Shown here in pieces: positions 37,391 through 48,255 of a stretch of 64,000 nt of DNA. Made by a program: the position numbers and the translations under genes. The stretch's first letter is position 1. The number at the start of each line of letters is the position of its first letter. The stretch comes from Laguncularia racemosa (Eukaryota; Streptophyta; Magnoliopsida; Myrtales; Combretaceae). The stretch covers positions 5,208,001-5,272,000 of the forward strand of contig JBBMOL010000023.1 in assembly GCA_037954665.1 (NCBI GenBank). Reading direction: 5' to 3'. The notes under the pieces were generated by a model. The model had not been told where the DNA came from. It did not search any database and was given only the letters and a program-made list of their open reading frames with translations.

Positions 37391-38202
37391 TCACTTTCTA
37401 TCATCTACAGCTATTCCATCTTCTCCTACAACAAAACTAAGGAAAACTACAGATCTCATACAAAATGTGCACTTTTTCAAGTTGACATATAATTGGTTTT
37501 CCTTTAAAATAGTAAAAATACTTTGCAGATGTTGTACATGATCATCCAAAGTCCTGCTGTATATCAAGATATCATCAAAATAAACTACAACAAATTTTCC
37601 TAGGAATGGACGCAATACATGATTCATTAATCTCATGAAGGTACTAGGTGCATTAGTTAACCCAAAAGGCATTACCATCCATTCATACAGTCCATGTTTG
37701 GTTTTAAAGGTAGTTTTCTACTCATTACCCTCTTTCATACGAATTTGGTAATAGCCGTTTTTAAGGTCAATTTTTGAAAACAAGCATGTACTATATAACT
37801 CATCAAGCATGTCATCTAATATAGGAATGGGATGTCTATACTTAGCTGTGATTTTGTTGATTACCCTGCAATCCATGCACATACGCCACATCTCATACTT
37901 TTTGGGCACTAAGATCACTAGAACTGAGCAGGGCTTAGACTCTCTTGCACGAACCCTTTTTCCATCAGCCCATCTACTTGTTTCTGAATTTCCTTAGCCT
38001 CCTATGGATTGGTTCTATATGCTGGCCGGTTTAGAATGGAAGCACCTGGCATGAAATCAATTTGATGCTCTATCCCTCGTAGAGGGGGTAATCCTTGCGG
38101 CACTTTTTCAGAGAACAAGTCTTCGAATTCTTGCAACAAAGAAACAACACTAGGCATAGAAGAGTTAATGTCAGCATTAGAAAAATATAAATTCTTGTAC
38201 AT
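37391..38202 (-). pseudogene. Reverse transcriptase of the CRM-like element
   Basis: Copies element RNA into DNA. Three open stretches in order: SLLQEFEDLFSEKVPQGLPP and LRGIEHQIDFMPGASI (38202-38002), WRMCMDCRVINKITAKYRHP with LFSKIDLKNGYYQIRMKEG (37918-37718; first catalytic Asp in KIDLKNGYYQI), and MPFGLTNAPSTFMRLMNHVL with VVYFDDILIYS (37678-37391; catalytic YFDD kept). Stops lie between the blocks, for example near 37720-37680. Confidence 0.9.
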
Positions 38203-38403
38203 AAGTACAAATAATTGTTATTTTGCCATCACTGCACTCTTAACCTCACTCTTCCTTGCCATTCCCTCTGCTCTCAGTGTTTGTGTGTATTTGCCCTCTT
38301 TGCTCACAAGTGTTTGTTTTTCACTCGTTTTATTTTTCTCACATGCACTCGAGTGTTTTTCCCTGAATTCCTTTGCAATTCTCATTTGATCTCCACTAGC
38401 TTC

Positions 38404-38757
38404 TCATGGCTTCTGAGGCGTGAGAACCACTTTCCTTTTGTTTAAAACAAAAGAATATTGGTTATTGTACCCATCGTACATAACCTTTTTATCAAACTGC
38501 CAAGGTTGCCCTAACAAGATGTAGCTAACCTGCATAAGTACCACATTACACATAACCTCGTCTTTGTAGCTCCTTATAGAGTAGGCTATAAGTACCTGTT
38601 TGGTCACCTTAATCTCCCCACAATCGCTCAACCACTGCAATCGATATGGTTTAAGATGCTTCACTGCTTTCAACTGCATCTTTTCTACTAGTATAGTGCT
38701 AGTAATATTAGTGCAGCTGCCACAATCGATTTTCAAGCTACAGACTCTACCCTGCAC
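38404..38757 (-). pseudogene. Protease region of the CRM-like element
   Basis: Retroviral-type aspartic protease that cuts the polyprotein. Seen: CSLKIDCGSCTNITSTILVE, where the family has D-G/S-G-S/A; here Asp-Cys-Gly-Ser. Then LLGQPWQFDKKVMYDGYNNQ, the usual end. It lies between the gag zinc knuckle and RT in the expected order; separated from both by stops. Confidence 0.82.
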
Positions 38758-38979
38758 ATGACACCGTCTATGAAAAATATGTTCATGCTGGATCCCCTCA
38801 CCATACTCCTAGGGTTGTACACTAAGCACTCTGCTCGTAACATATAACTCGCCACTTACAGGTCCCTCTAAGTTAACATCCTCATACTCCTGTAATGGTG
38901 ACTCTTCCTCCTCCTCCTTAGAGCTCACACTCTCTACATCCCCACTATCATTGACAATCATAGCCATCTGATTTGGACA

Positions 38980-39803
38980 TTAGAATGCAATGTGCCTAAA
39001 TCCCTGATACCTAAAACACTTTATATCTCTCGTTCTGGAAGGGGGTTTAGTGTTAGTCTTTCCCTTAGGTGCAGTAACTGGATTCTTAGCCCTCATGTCC
39101 TCTTTAGGCTTTAAATTGGTGGAGTTTCTCTTCCACGTGGACTTCCATGGAGTTTTGGAAGTCGAGCCAGTCCTCTGCTCACTCCTATATTTTAGCTGCC
39201 ACTCTACTTTAATAGCTTTATGCAAGAACTCTTCCATATCTAAGTAATGGTGAAGATCTATTACATCAGTTATCTCTTGATTTAATCCATTAATGAATTT
39301 AGCCATAGTGGCCTCATCCTCCTCCTCAATTATCGCTAATCATGGCCATCTTACCATACTGATCTCACCATACACTGGCGTAATATGAAAACTCTACTGT
39401 AGCTAATTTTATCTTTTTCTCCTCAGTGTAGTTGTGACATTCAAACACATGATTCATCTTCCTCTCCCATTCTAAATACAATTTCGGATCATTCTTTCCC
39501 TGAAAAGTTGGGATTTTCAACTTAATACTCCCTAAATCACTATCACGCCTTTGGATACTTCCCCTATCCCTCATGTGTTAGTAATATCCAAAATCAGATT
39601 CCTCCTCTTCATCTATCCTAACTCCTCCCCTATTCTATCTGCTTACTCCTCGCCTGACAGTGGTACTGCTAGACAGTTCCCTACTCCTTTCCATCCTATC
39701 CATCCTATTATGGATCTAGTTCACCCATTAGGATTTTCTTCATCTCCCCCATCAATTCCTCAAACATCACCCGACTTTCTCCTCCATTAGTGTTTTATCC
39801 CGA
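38980..39803 (-). pseudogene. Gag of the CRM-like element
   Basis: Structural protein that packages element RNA. Seen: LGSIKLKIPTFQGKNDPKLY and EWERKMNHVFECHNYTEEKK (39574-39365), the typical start of the capsid region, then FINGLNQEITDVIDLHHYLD (about 39300) and a basic linker, ending at a zinc-knuckle remnant KCFRYQGFRHIAF (39020-38980) in which the second Cys has become Tyr. Frames are split by a stop near 39350 and further ones upstream; the start near 39803 is a guess. Confidence 0.8.
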
Positions 39804-40524
39804 CATAATTCTAATAATTTGTAGCAAGTTACGATCGCAATCACAAGAAATGTGTAAGTATGTTCCTCACACTCACTCGTGTATTACTTACAAATGATAT
39901 GCTCACAATTCCACTCGTGTATATCTCTCACAAAATATGATCTCACAACCTACTTTTTGTAATTCTTTTGCTAGGAACTCAATTTGGAACTCCTAAACTC
40001 AAATTACTAAGTCAACACTAATGATTACTATCGGTTTTTAATCACGGTGACAATTTGGAAATTAGAAACAAATTTCAATAGCTACGATACACAAGAGAAC
40101 TCGGAAACAAGACAATTAATTCTTTTGCATGCAATCTCAAGAGGATGTACTTTGCACCGAAACACAACGAATGATTATGTAATGTAATTTTTGGATGCAC
40201 AATTTAGAAAGCACAAAGCATCTATCACGGTTAGAATTGGAAACAATTGATATGGAAAGTAAATTGACTCAACCAATTATGTAATTGACAATTCAAGAAG
40301 CTATCTTGTGATTTCGGCAATTGTAATTCTTTCAAAGCCAAATTCCTTTTTTTTTTTCTTTTTTGAATTTCGGTTCTTGATTCTTTCTTTTGCAACCAAA
40401 TTTCATTTTTTTTTTTTTTTTGTAGATAAGCTATGAATTGAACACAATTGATTATTCAAGAAAAAACTAAATACCGTCAGCCCTATTGGATTGTAATGAC
40501 CGAACAAGTGTGAAATTTGTTTTT

Positions 40525-40530
<6 letters not shown>

Positions 40531-40554
<24 letters not shown>
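40531..40554. repeat. AT microsatellite in the retrotransposon leader
   Basis: Twelve AT repeats following an 11-base T-run. Confidence 0.9.
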
Positions 40555-40555
<1 letters not shown>

Positions 40556-40562
40556 ACTTCTA

Positions 40563-40735
40563 TCTATGAATATGGAAAAGAAAACAGATGAATATGGAAA
40601 AGAACAACATATTTTTTTATATGAATTTTTTTTTCTAGATATGAATATGGAAAAGAATAATAGACGAATATGGAAAAAACAACATACGGGTATAGAAAAA
40701 AACAACAGACGAATATGGAAAAGAACAACAGAAAA
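40563..40735. repeat. Short tandem repeats in the leader of the CRM-like element
   Basis: Variants of (GAC)GAATATGGAAAAGAACAACA recur about six times between the PBS and gag. Copies differ by a few bases and some have T-rich inserts. Confidence 0.8.
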
Positions 40736-40768
40736 ATTAAAGAAAATGATATTTACTTGATTCAAGAA

Positions 40769-40788
40769 GCCAAAGCTCTAATACCAAA
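40769..40788 (-). promoter_or_regulatory. Primer binding site (initiator-Met tRNA) of the CRM-like element
   Basis: On the minus strand the bases directly after the 5' LTR read TTTGGTATTAGAGCTTTGGC. The core differs at one base from TGGTATCAGAGC, the complement of the plant initiator-Met tRNA 3' end. Its position fixes the LTR end and the direction of the element. Confidence 0.85.
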
Positions 40789-41449
40789 TGATGCGTGTAA
40801 CCCTAGGTATATTAAACCTAGAACCTCGATGATGCTAATTGGTTTCAATTACCTTGAGGATCGTCTTAAATAAGCGATGCGTAACTAGACCCCAATCAAA
40901 CCCGTTGATTGTAACCTAAGTTATCAAAAGTTATTCATAGTAATTCGGTTAAGAATCCTATGGAAAAATTCTTTTACAAAAGAACAAAAAGAGGTATTTC
41001 ATATCTCACGACAAAAGATGTGTTTTCATATATCAAAGTTGTTTTTTAGCCGACCCCTAGCACTGTCATATATATAGCACACAACACAATATGGAAATCC
41101 TAAGTTACCTATTCTATCTTTATTCTTATGTTACCAAGTAGGCAACTAAATAACATGGAAAATGAACCAACAAATAATAACAAAATCGAATGTATCCTCT
41201 AATGTAGTGTCTACGCAAATATATAATATTCCTAAAATATTTCATCCTTCTATGGTCACGTGAATCAAGTTGACACATGTAAGTTTTCTTTCTGTGTAGC
41301 TTGATTCCTAAGCTTACAAGTTCATGACTAGTCCTTGTAGAGCTTTGTTCATCCTTTTAGCTCTAGCTCGGGTCATCAGGCCTTCAATACCATGTAATGG
41401 ATCATGAGATTTTGGTTCCTTCCTTTGTGATGTTAGCTGATCCTCATCA
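40789..41449 (-). repeat. 5' LTR of the CRM-like element (661 bp)
   Basis: Direct repeat of 34867-35526. It still encodes, in one open frame, the polyprotein C-terminus (DEDQLTSQRKEPKSHDPLHG and MTRARAKRMNKALQGLV, 41449-41314), followed by promoter and leader sequence ending in GCATCA. The element's transcription should start here. Confidence 0.9.
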
Positions 41450-41454
41450 CTTAA

Positions 41455-42533
41455 TAAATTGATTGCCTTAAGTTCAAATAAGCCCCAAATAAAAATTTGG
41501 GTCACCTAATTACCCAAAAAAAAAAAAAATTGGTCACCCATTTGGGGTGAAAAGTTAGACATAAGCTCGCTTAAATAAATAGCAATTTTTATTGAATGAG
41601 CTTTGTAAGTGAAAGGTTCTAATTGCAATGGTTATGTGTATATAATGTGAGATTTGCTCTTCATGTGACCTCAAAAGAGTGATGTAATCTAATAGTGACA
41701 TGTGAAGATGACTTAGAGAAATGGGCAAGGAAGGAGGTGTAGGTAGTCTTAGAGGGCTTAAACACACATGTAACAAGTGGAGGAGTTATAAAGCATCAAC
41801 TCCACTATTCTTGATAAGAGGTAATGTGTTCTTCGTTCTAAAACTTGTTTGATCCTTCAAGATAGCAGTTTGACAACACCATATTATTTCTCTGATATCT
41901 AAATCGTGTCAAATGAGGAGAAGCTCTTAGGTATTTATAGAGTTTAGCCTCTGGTTTTGTCCACTAGATCATATGTACAATCAATGGTTAAGATAAGTTT
42001 TCCTATTAATGTATCTTTTCATGGACTTCTTGAGTTTAAGCTCATGAAAAGCTTCTCTAAGTGTATGAGCCTCCCTGAGAAAGGTTGAGAGTGGACGAGC
42101 TAGTCCAACAATCTCTACTCTAAGCTCATCATGCCACATCTCCCTAAGTTATCCTAAAAGATGAACTGGACCCATTAGGCTCTATCACCTAACCTAATAA
42201 GTCAAGCCAAATAATTAAAAGGTTTAACCCAACATATCACATTAATAATTTCAAACCTCCCTGACCAAAACTCTTCAAACAGAGTCGAAGGGGTTTAGGC
42301 ATTTCATGTGTAAGGCATCAAACTTGTCAATGAACTGATGGAACCAAAGCTTCTTTTTCTTCTTATTGATGAGTTGGAATAGAATGGATCGACATCTGTG
42401 TCATTTTTAGAGAATTCACTTTTTTCATGTGCTTTATATTGTGTCTTGTAATGGTCTCATTGCTTCCTAAATATTCTCAATTTGGGTCACAACATATTTT
42501 ATATACTTCTTCCTATTGTTCTGTTGTTGAGTC
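41455..42533. mobile_element. LTR fragment of another gypsy family plus unassigned DNA
   Basis: From about 41570 to at least 41835 this resembles 63779-64000 in the same orientation (GGTTCTAATTGCAATGG against GGTTCCAATTGCGAAGG; ACATGAAGATGACTTAGA in common; CATCAACTCCACTATTCTTG against CATCAACCCCATTATTTTTT). The 63.8 kb copy abuts a PBS-like site, which supports an LTR. The stretch 42150-42533 has no feature I recognise. Confidence 0.55.
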
Positions 42534-44501
42534 TGTAAACACCCCATTTTTGCCCCTTAATAAAAAATAATGTTCAATTTTTTCCTATTTTAGCAGAAAT
42601 AAAGGAAAAATATTGAAAAAAAAAAGAATAAATAGGAAAAATGTCCCAATTTTGGAAAATAATAGTAGAAATAATAATAAAAGGGGTTAAGTAATTTTTA
42701 CAAATTTTTAGAATTTCAAAAAATATAAAATTAATGAAAATTTCCACGGTTATGTATAATGTTTGCATGGACTTAAACTGAGAATTGGGTTAGCCCAGCT
42801 GGTTTGAACCATGGACTCTTGCGCGCGGGGAGGGGGGGTGCAAAGACGCAAGATAGAATCACGGGGGAGGCAATTCCACGTTTTGCAATTTTTGAAATTT
42901 ACCCAGGACACATGTCAACTTGCAATTAGACAGAGGGAGCGCATGCGCTAGGTACGTGGTCGTCTTCAACTCCCGTCTAAAATGCTTGCCGATCATAGAA
43001 AATTGAAATCCAACCGCTTTGATGCGATTTTTTGCGCAAATCCACTAAATCTTTAACTGAAATGAGATAAAAATCATCCAATTAAAATCAAATCGCAACA
43101 AAATCAAAGATTTACACAAATTAAACCAAATCGAAGATGGGTTTCAACAAAAAATTTGATTCGTGTTAATCAGAGGAAATCCGAGCTTATCTAGCTCGAT
43201 TTCTGGTGCCTATAAATAGAGCACGACGTGAGAAAGCAAGGGCATCGATCAGAAGAGAGAGAGAGTGAAAACACATAGGATTCGAAGCTCGCCGAAGTTC
43301 CCATACCGCGATTGCCAATCAAGTGTCGAACCACCATCTGGAGGCGATTTCGAAGAAAACCACCACCACCATTGGGTTCCTCGTCATTAGAAGCTTTGGA
43401 AACACCCCCTAATCGACGGAAACAGACACCAGAACGTCGCAGATGAGGACCTCCGACCGCCGCGTGATTTGACTCGATTCGGCCCTATTCGACTTGACCC
43501 GACTGACTCAATTTGACCTGATCCGATCCGCATCCAGATAAGTCGATTTTCTGATTTTTTTTATTTATCCTTATTTATTTATTTTAGGAATTTATTTTAT
43601 TAGAAATTTATAATCCTAAAAATAAAATAAAAAATGCTAATGTTTTAACTAGTTTTTTTTAGAATAGATATGTTTAGTTTAATATAAAAATAATAAAATA
43701 AAAAAATAAATAATGAGAAAAAATAAATAAAAATTTTAAAATTAAATAATTAGTTGGGATAATAACATGAATTAATAATAGATTGTTTTATCACTTAGAA
43801 AAATCCCTTTTCAAAATAAATCCAAAATTGGTTTTTCTTAAATTAAATTTTTAGAAAATAAAATAATAAAGCTTAGGCTTAGATTTTTTTCCAAAATCTT
43901 GAAAATGATAATGAATGTAAACCAGACATATTTTCACAATTAAAACTTAAACTAATCCACTAAAGTTTTTTCATGAAAAGCGAACTACGGCTTGTTTGAT
44001 CTTGAATGGCGGGTATGTAGGCACCCTTATAGGGTAGCTCTAAAAAGAAATAAAAAATCATTTTTCAAATTAGTATGCGTTGTTTTAATATCCTTTTTTT
44101 AATATGTATCTGAAATAAAAGAAAAAAATAAAAATAATAATAATAAAAATAAAATAAAAAAGAAGATATCAGAATATGGTCCACATTTCAGAAGGATAAG
44201 GTGGTAACTTTAGGATTTTAATAGGTTAGCCCCCCCCCCACCCGAGTCGAGAATCTCTGGTTTTTCCTTCTTCTTTTTCATTTATAAAAAAGAGGAGATC
44301 CCATCGACTAGTTGTCCAAATTAGAATTAATCTGCTCAATTAGTTCTAATTCAATAATTTTTTCCAACTTCAGTTGGGTGGTAACTCCAAATAAATAATA
44401 AAATTCCTAGTTCAAGTTGATGATTTATATTATGTGAGCATAGAATCTAATGTAAATCGGATTAGGAATATAAATAAAAAAATTAAAAATTAGACTCGAC
44501 A
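42534..44501 (+). mobile_element. Solo LTR of the Ogre-like family
   Basis: Begins TGTAAACACCCCATTTTTGC and ends TTAGACTCGACA (TG..CA, 1968 bp). It matches the 5' LTR at 45728-47740 along its whole length (promoter, GA-rich leader, AT-rich U5) but is not followed by a PBS or coding region. Flanks GAGTC (left) and AAGTC (right) could be a 5-bp target duplication with one change. The best reading is a solo LTR left by recombination. Confidence 0.75.
43211..43218 (+). promoter_or_regulatory. TATA box of the solo Ogre-like LTR
   Basis: TATAAATA followed about 40 bp later by GA-repeat leader. The same arrangement lies at 46412-46419 in the 5' LTR. Confidence 0.75.
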
Positions 44502-45727
44502 AAGTCGAATTTTTTATTTTATTTTTCCTAACTTGATTCATATTAAATCCTATACCCATTTAATGCAACTCATTGATTTAAATTAGGGGAAAACCCGGTT
44601 TTTCATTTATTTAAGACATTAGAGTGGCCACCCAACTAAAGTTAAGATTAATTGAGCGGAGTAATCGTAACTTACCCACTAGTCAATGATTTTTTTTTAA
44701 ATAAAGAAAAGAAAACTAGAGATTTCAAATTTGGGGACTAACCTATTAAAACCCTATAGTTACCACCTTAACCTTCTAAATTTCGATTATATTTTATTAT
44801 AACCTTTCTAGTGTAAAATAAAAGAAATTATTTACAATAATAAAAGGTAAGAAAAATAATAATAATAATAAAAAAGATTTTTTTTTATTTTTTTAGAATT
44901 GCCTCATAAGGGTGTTTACATACTTGCTATTCGAGATCAAATAAGTCGTAGTTTGCTTGTTTATAAAAATTTAGTTTGTTAGTTTATTTTATTTTAGAAA
45001 ATATGACTTTACGTTTTTAGCCATTTTACTTTTTTTTTAAAAAAAAAATTAAAAACCTTAAGTTATTTAAAAAAAAAACTTGAAAATCTAATTTTTTGGA
45101 AAAAGACCAATTGAAAGTTTTTATTAAAAAAATGGCTTTTCTAAGTGAAAAAAATTAAGAGAAATATTTAAAAGAAACTCTTTTATAAAAAATATTCTAA
45201 ATCATCAAAAATTGTTTTTATTTATTTTTTTAATTTTCTATTATCAATTTTGAAAAGATAAAAAAAAAAATTACCTTGCGCGTATGTAGTTTAAGCTGAT
45301 TCAAGGGCTTCTAGTCATTGGTGATAGAGGTTCAAGGGTCGATCGGACTCTTGCTACGGTAGGAAAGCAAACCCCTCAATTAATTTTAGCATCGGAAGCT
45401 TGTATCTTCGTCAATTTCACTTAAATTCATTCTTCAAGTTGTAAATCCAAACTTTGATTATTGATCCAATTAGAGCAATTCTCGAGTTATTGAAGGAAAT
45501 TGAAGGTTTGGCTTTACTCTATGATGAAAAGGAGTAATTCTATGGCTTTGGTTCGCTTCAATTTGCTCTCAAATGAGAGAAATTGAAGAGAGAGAGAGGG
45601 TGCTCGCAGGTGCTATTCTTAGAGAGAGAAAGTGAGTGATTCTTGCAAATACAAGCTTGTTAATTTTTTTTTCCTTCCCCAGAATGAGTTTTAAGGACTC
45701 CTATTTATATTAATAAATGATGAGTAG
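44502..45727 (-). mobile_element. Inverted LTR of a related Ogre-like subfamily
   Basis: From 44502 the plus strand reads as the reverse complement of the solo LTR's right half (43960-44500), giving a large imperfect palindrome centred near 44500. Farther right, the sequence is a different promoter half: on the minus strand, TATAAATAGG (about 45711-45702), a CT-rich leader, then CAAGGTAA, a possible splice donor, near 45275. Bases about 45115-45727 recur at 56558-57171. Confidence 0.7.
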
Positions 45728-47740
45728 TGTAAACATCCCATTTTTGCCCCTAATGATCAATAATAATCAATTTTCAATTTTTTTCATTTTTTACAATTTT
45801 CTTCTAATTTAGCAAAAACAGGGAAAATATTCAAAAAAATAAAATAAATAGGAAAAATACATCAATTTTGGAAAATAATTGTAGGAATAATAAGAGAAGG
45901 AGTTAAATAATTTTTACAAATTTTTAAAATTTCAAAATAATATAAAAATAATAATAATTACATCGCATATATGCAAATTGCGAAAATAAAAAAAACGAGT
46001 AAGTGGACTAGCCTAGCTGGTCCGACCCATGACCGTACGCACGAGGGAAAGGGTCAAGTCAGGCGTTTGAATCGCAGGGGACGCATTCTGCGTTTTGCAA
46101 TTTTTTCCCTCCCCAGGACACGTGTTAGCAGCTGATTGGCCGACATGAACGCACGCGTCGAGCGCATGATCTTCTTCTTCCTTCGTTCAAGATCGTCGCC
46201 AGCGAGGAAAAATCGAATTTCGGCCATTTTGATTTGATTTTTTACACAAATCCAACAGATCTTTAACTAAAATAGGATAAACATCATACAATTAGAATCA
46301 AATCGCAACAGATCGAAGGATTTACACACATCAAAGATGGGTTTTTCAATAGAAATCCGATTTGCCTCAATCGGAAGAAATCCGGGCTTATCCAACTCAA
46401 TTTCTGATGTCTATAAATAGGAATCGAGGGGAGGAAGCCAAAGCATGGATCAAAAGTGAGAAAAAGAGAGAAAATAAGAGAAATCGAAGCCTCGTTGAAG
46501 TTCCTCAAGCCGCGACTGCCGACCAAGCTTCGAACCGCCACTAGGAGGCATTTATGGAGAAATCCACCACCACCATTGGATTCCCTACCCTCGAAAAGCT
46601 AGGAAACGACCTCTCAACCTCCTCGAAAGGCCGTCGGAACGCTGTCAATGAGCACTCCCAATCACCATGATCGACCGACCCGCGCACCGACCCGGATCCA
46701 GGTAAGTCAGATTTTTCGACTTTTTAATTATTATTTTTATTATTTATTTATTTATTTATAATTTAAAAAAAATAATACTAGAAAAATATTAGAATTTAGA
46801 TTAGTTTTTTTAGGGTTTAGTTTAGGATAAATAATAGAAAATTATAAAAATCACAAAAAAATAATATATAATAAAATCATAAAAAATAATAAAAATATAT
46901 TAGGAAAAATAATAGAATTTAGATTTTTATTTTAGGGTAGATAAAATAATAAAAATAAAAGAAAAAATTTAATTAATTAATTAATAAAAATTAATAAAAA
47001 ATAAAAACAAATAATAATATTAGAGGTAGGTTAAAAATAGGGAAATAAAATTTTTTTATCACTTAGAAAAATCATTTTCTTAAATAAATCCAAAATTGGT
47101 TTTTCCTTAAAATCATTATTTTTTTTCAAAAAAAAAAATCAAGCTTAGACTTAATTTTTCCCAAAAATACTAAAATGATAAAAACGTAAACTAGAAGTAA
47201 TTTCATAATTAAAATTAACAAACACACTAAAGTTTTTCATGAAAAGCGAACTACGACTCGTTTGATCCTGAATAGCAGGTACGTAAGCACCCATTTGGAG
47301 CAACCCTAAAAAGAATAAAAAATCGTTTTCCATAGCTAGAATAAGTTGCCTTTAACCAATAAACAAAAACACAACAAAAAAAATAATAACAAAAAAATAA
47401 ATAAATAACAACAAAAGACATTAGTTAAGGTTTAGATTTCAGGAGAATAGGGTGGTAACTTTAAGGTTTTAATAGGTTAGCCTCCGAGTCCAAAAACTCT
47501 GGTTTTCCCTTTCCTCTTAAACAAAAAAATGAAAAGAGGGAATTTCGTTGAGTAGTTGTCCAAATTAGGATTAATCTGCTCAATTAGTCCTAATTCAATA
47601 ATACTTCCCAACTTCAATTGGGTGGCGACTCCAAAATAAAATGAAATTCCTAATTCAAGTCGAGGATCTATATTAGATGAGCATAGGGTCTAGTATAAAT
47701 TGGATTAGGAATGAAAAAAAATAAAAAATTAGACTCGATA
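45728..47740 (+). repeat. 5' LTR of the Ogre-like element
   Basis: About 2.0 kb, TGTAAACATCCC.. to ..TTAGACTCGATA; the last two bases are mutated from the CA seen in the solo LTR. It is followed after three bases by the PBS. It contains a TATA box (46412-46419), a GA-rich leader, and AG|GTAAGT at 46700-46706, then an AT-rich 3' half. Confidence 0.85.
46412..46419 (+). promoter_or_regulatory. TATA box of the Ogre-like 5' LTR
   Basis: TATAAATA at the same place as in the solo LTR, followed by a purine-rich leader and, 280 bp on, a consensus splice donor. This is the likely promoter for the element's transcript. Confidence 0.75.
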
Positions 47741-47743
47741 GGA

Positions 47744-47761
47744 TGGCGACTCCACTAGGGA
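47744..47761 (+). promoter_or_regulatory. Primer binding site of the Ogre-like element
   Basis: TGGCGACTCCACTAGGGA directly after the 5' LTR. It has the TGG start of a PBS and resembles the Arg-tRNA-type PBS described for Ogre elements. The exact tRNA is from memory and should be checked. Confidence 0.7.
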
Positions 47762-48255
47762 ACATTCTCTAGTAGGCTAGCCACTTGAATCTCCTCAAAA
47801 AACTTTTTCCAGAAATGTCTTTTGATTGTTATACTGTTGCTAACCTTTCAAGGATTTAACTAGATTTAGGGATCAATTGTTTTTACTATTGAGTCTGCAT
47901 GCATGTAATCATGTGATTAGAAACGGTCAAACCCGAGCCGTCTTAGGACCCTAAGACGAAGGGCCATTGTGTAGGTTTCGGGCAAAGTGATATGATCACC
48001 GTTCGGGATTGATTAGGCTACCCCACCCAATGCTTCGATATGGCCTAAGATCCATTTCTTCGAGAATGTGGGAGGCCATAGAACTTGGGGACTTGATAGA
48101 ACCTACTTATCTTCATACATGAAGTCATGGGCTGACAATCGATTAATGATGTAATACTTTTATTATGTTCATGGAGTTCAGATACATTTCCCTGTAATAC
48201 CATCATTTGTACATTGTAATATAGTTTTTGTAATTAGATATTGCTGTTGTAATAG

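Larger units (their letters stand above)
34867..41449 (-). mobile_element. Structurally complete Ty3/gypsy (CRM-like chromovirus) retrotransposon
   Basis: The minus-oriented element of 6583 bp has LTRs at both ends (5' LTR 40789-41449, 3' LTR 34867-35526) and a perfect 5-bp target duplication CTTAA at 34862-34866 and 41450-41454. Order in its own direction: 5' LTR, PBS, leader with short repeats, gag, protease, RT, RNase H, integrase, polypurine tract, 3' LTR. The LTRs open TGATGA and close GCATCA, the PBS fits initiator-Met tRNA, and the polyprotein end lies inside the LTR. These are, to my knowledge, features of the CRM clade, which includes centromeric retrotransposons. Every domain is identifiable but carries stops or shifts, so it is non-autonomous now. 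The two LTRs differ at many positions, so insertion is not recent. Confidence 0.88.

Noticed and set aside
38168..38445. Plus-strand hydrophobic frames resembling membrane proteins
   Set aside because: They are antisense to the gypsy polyprotein between protease and RT.
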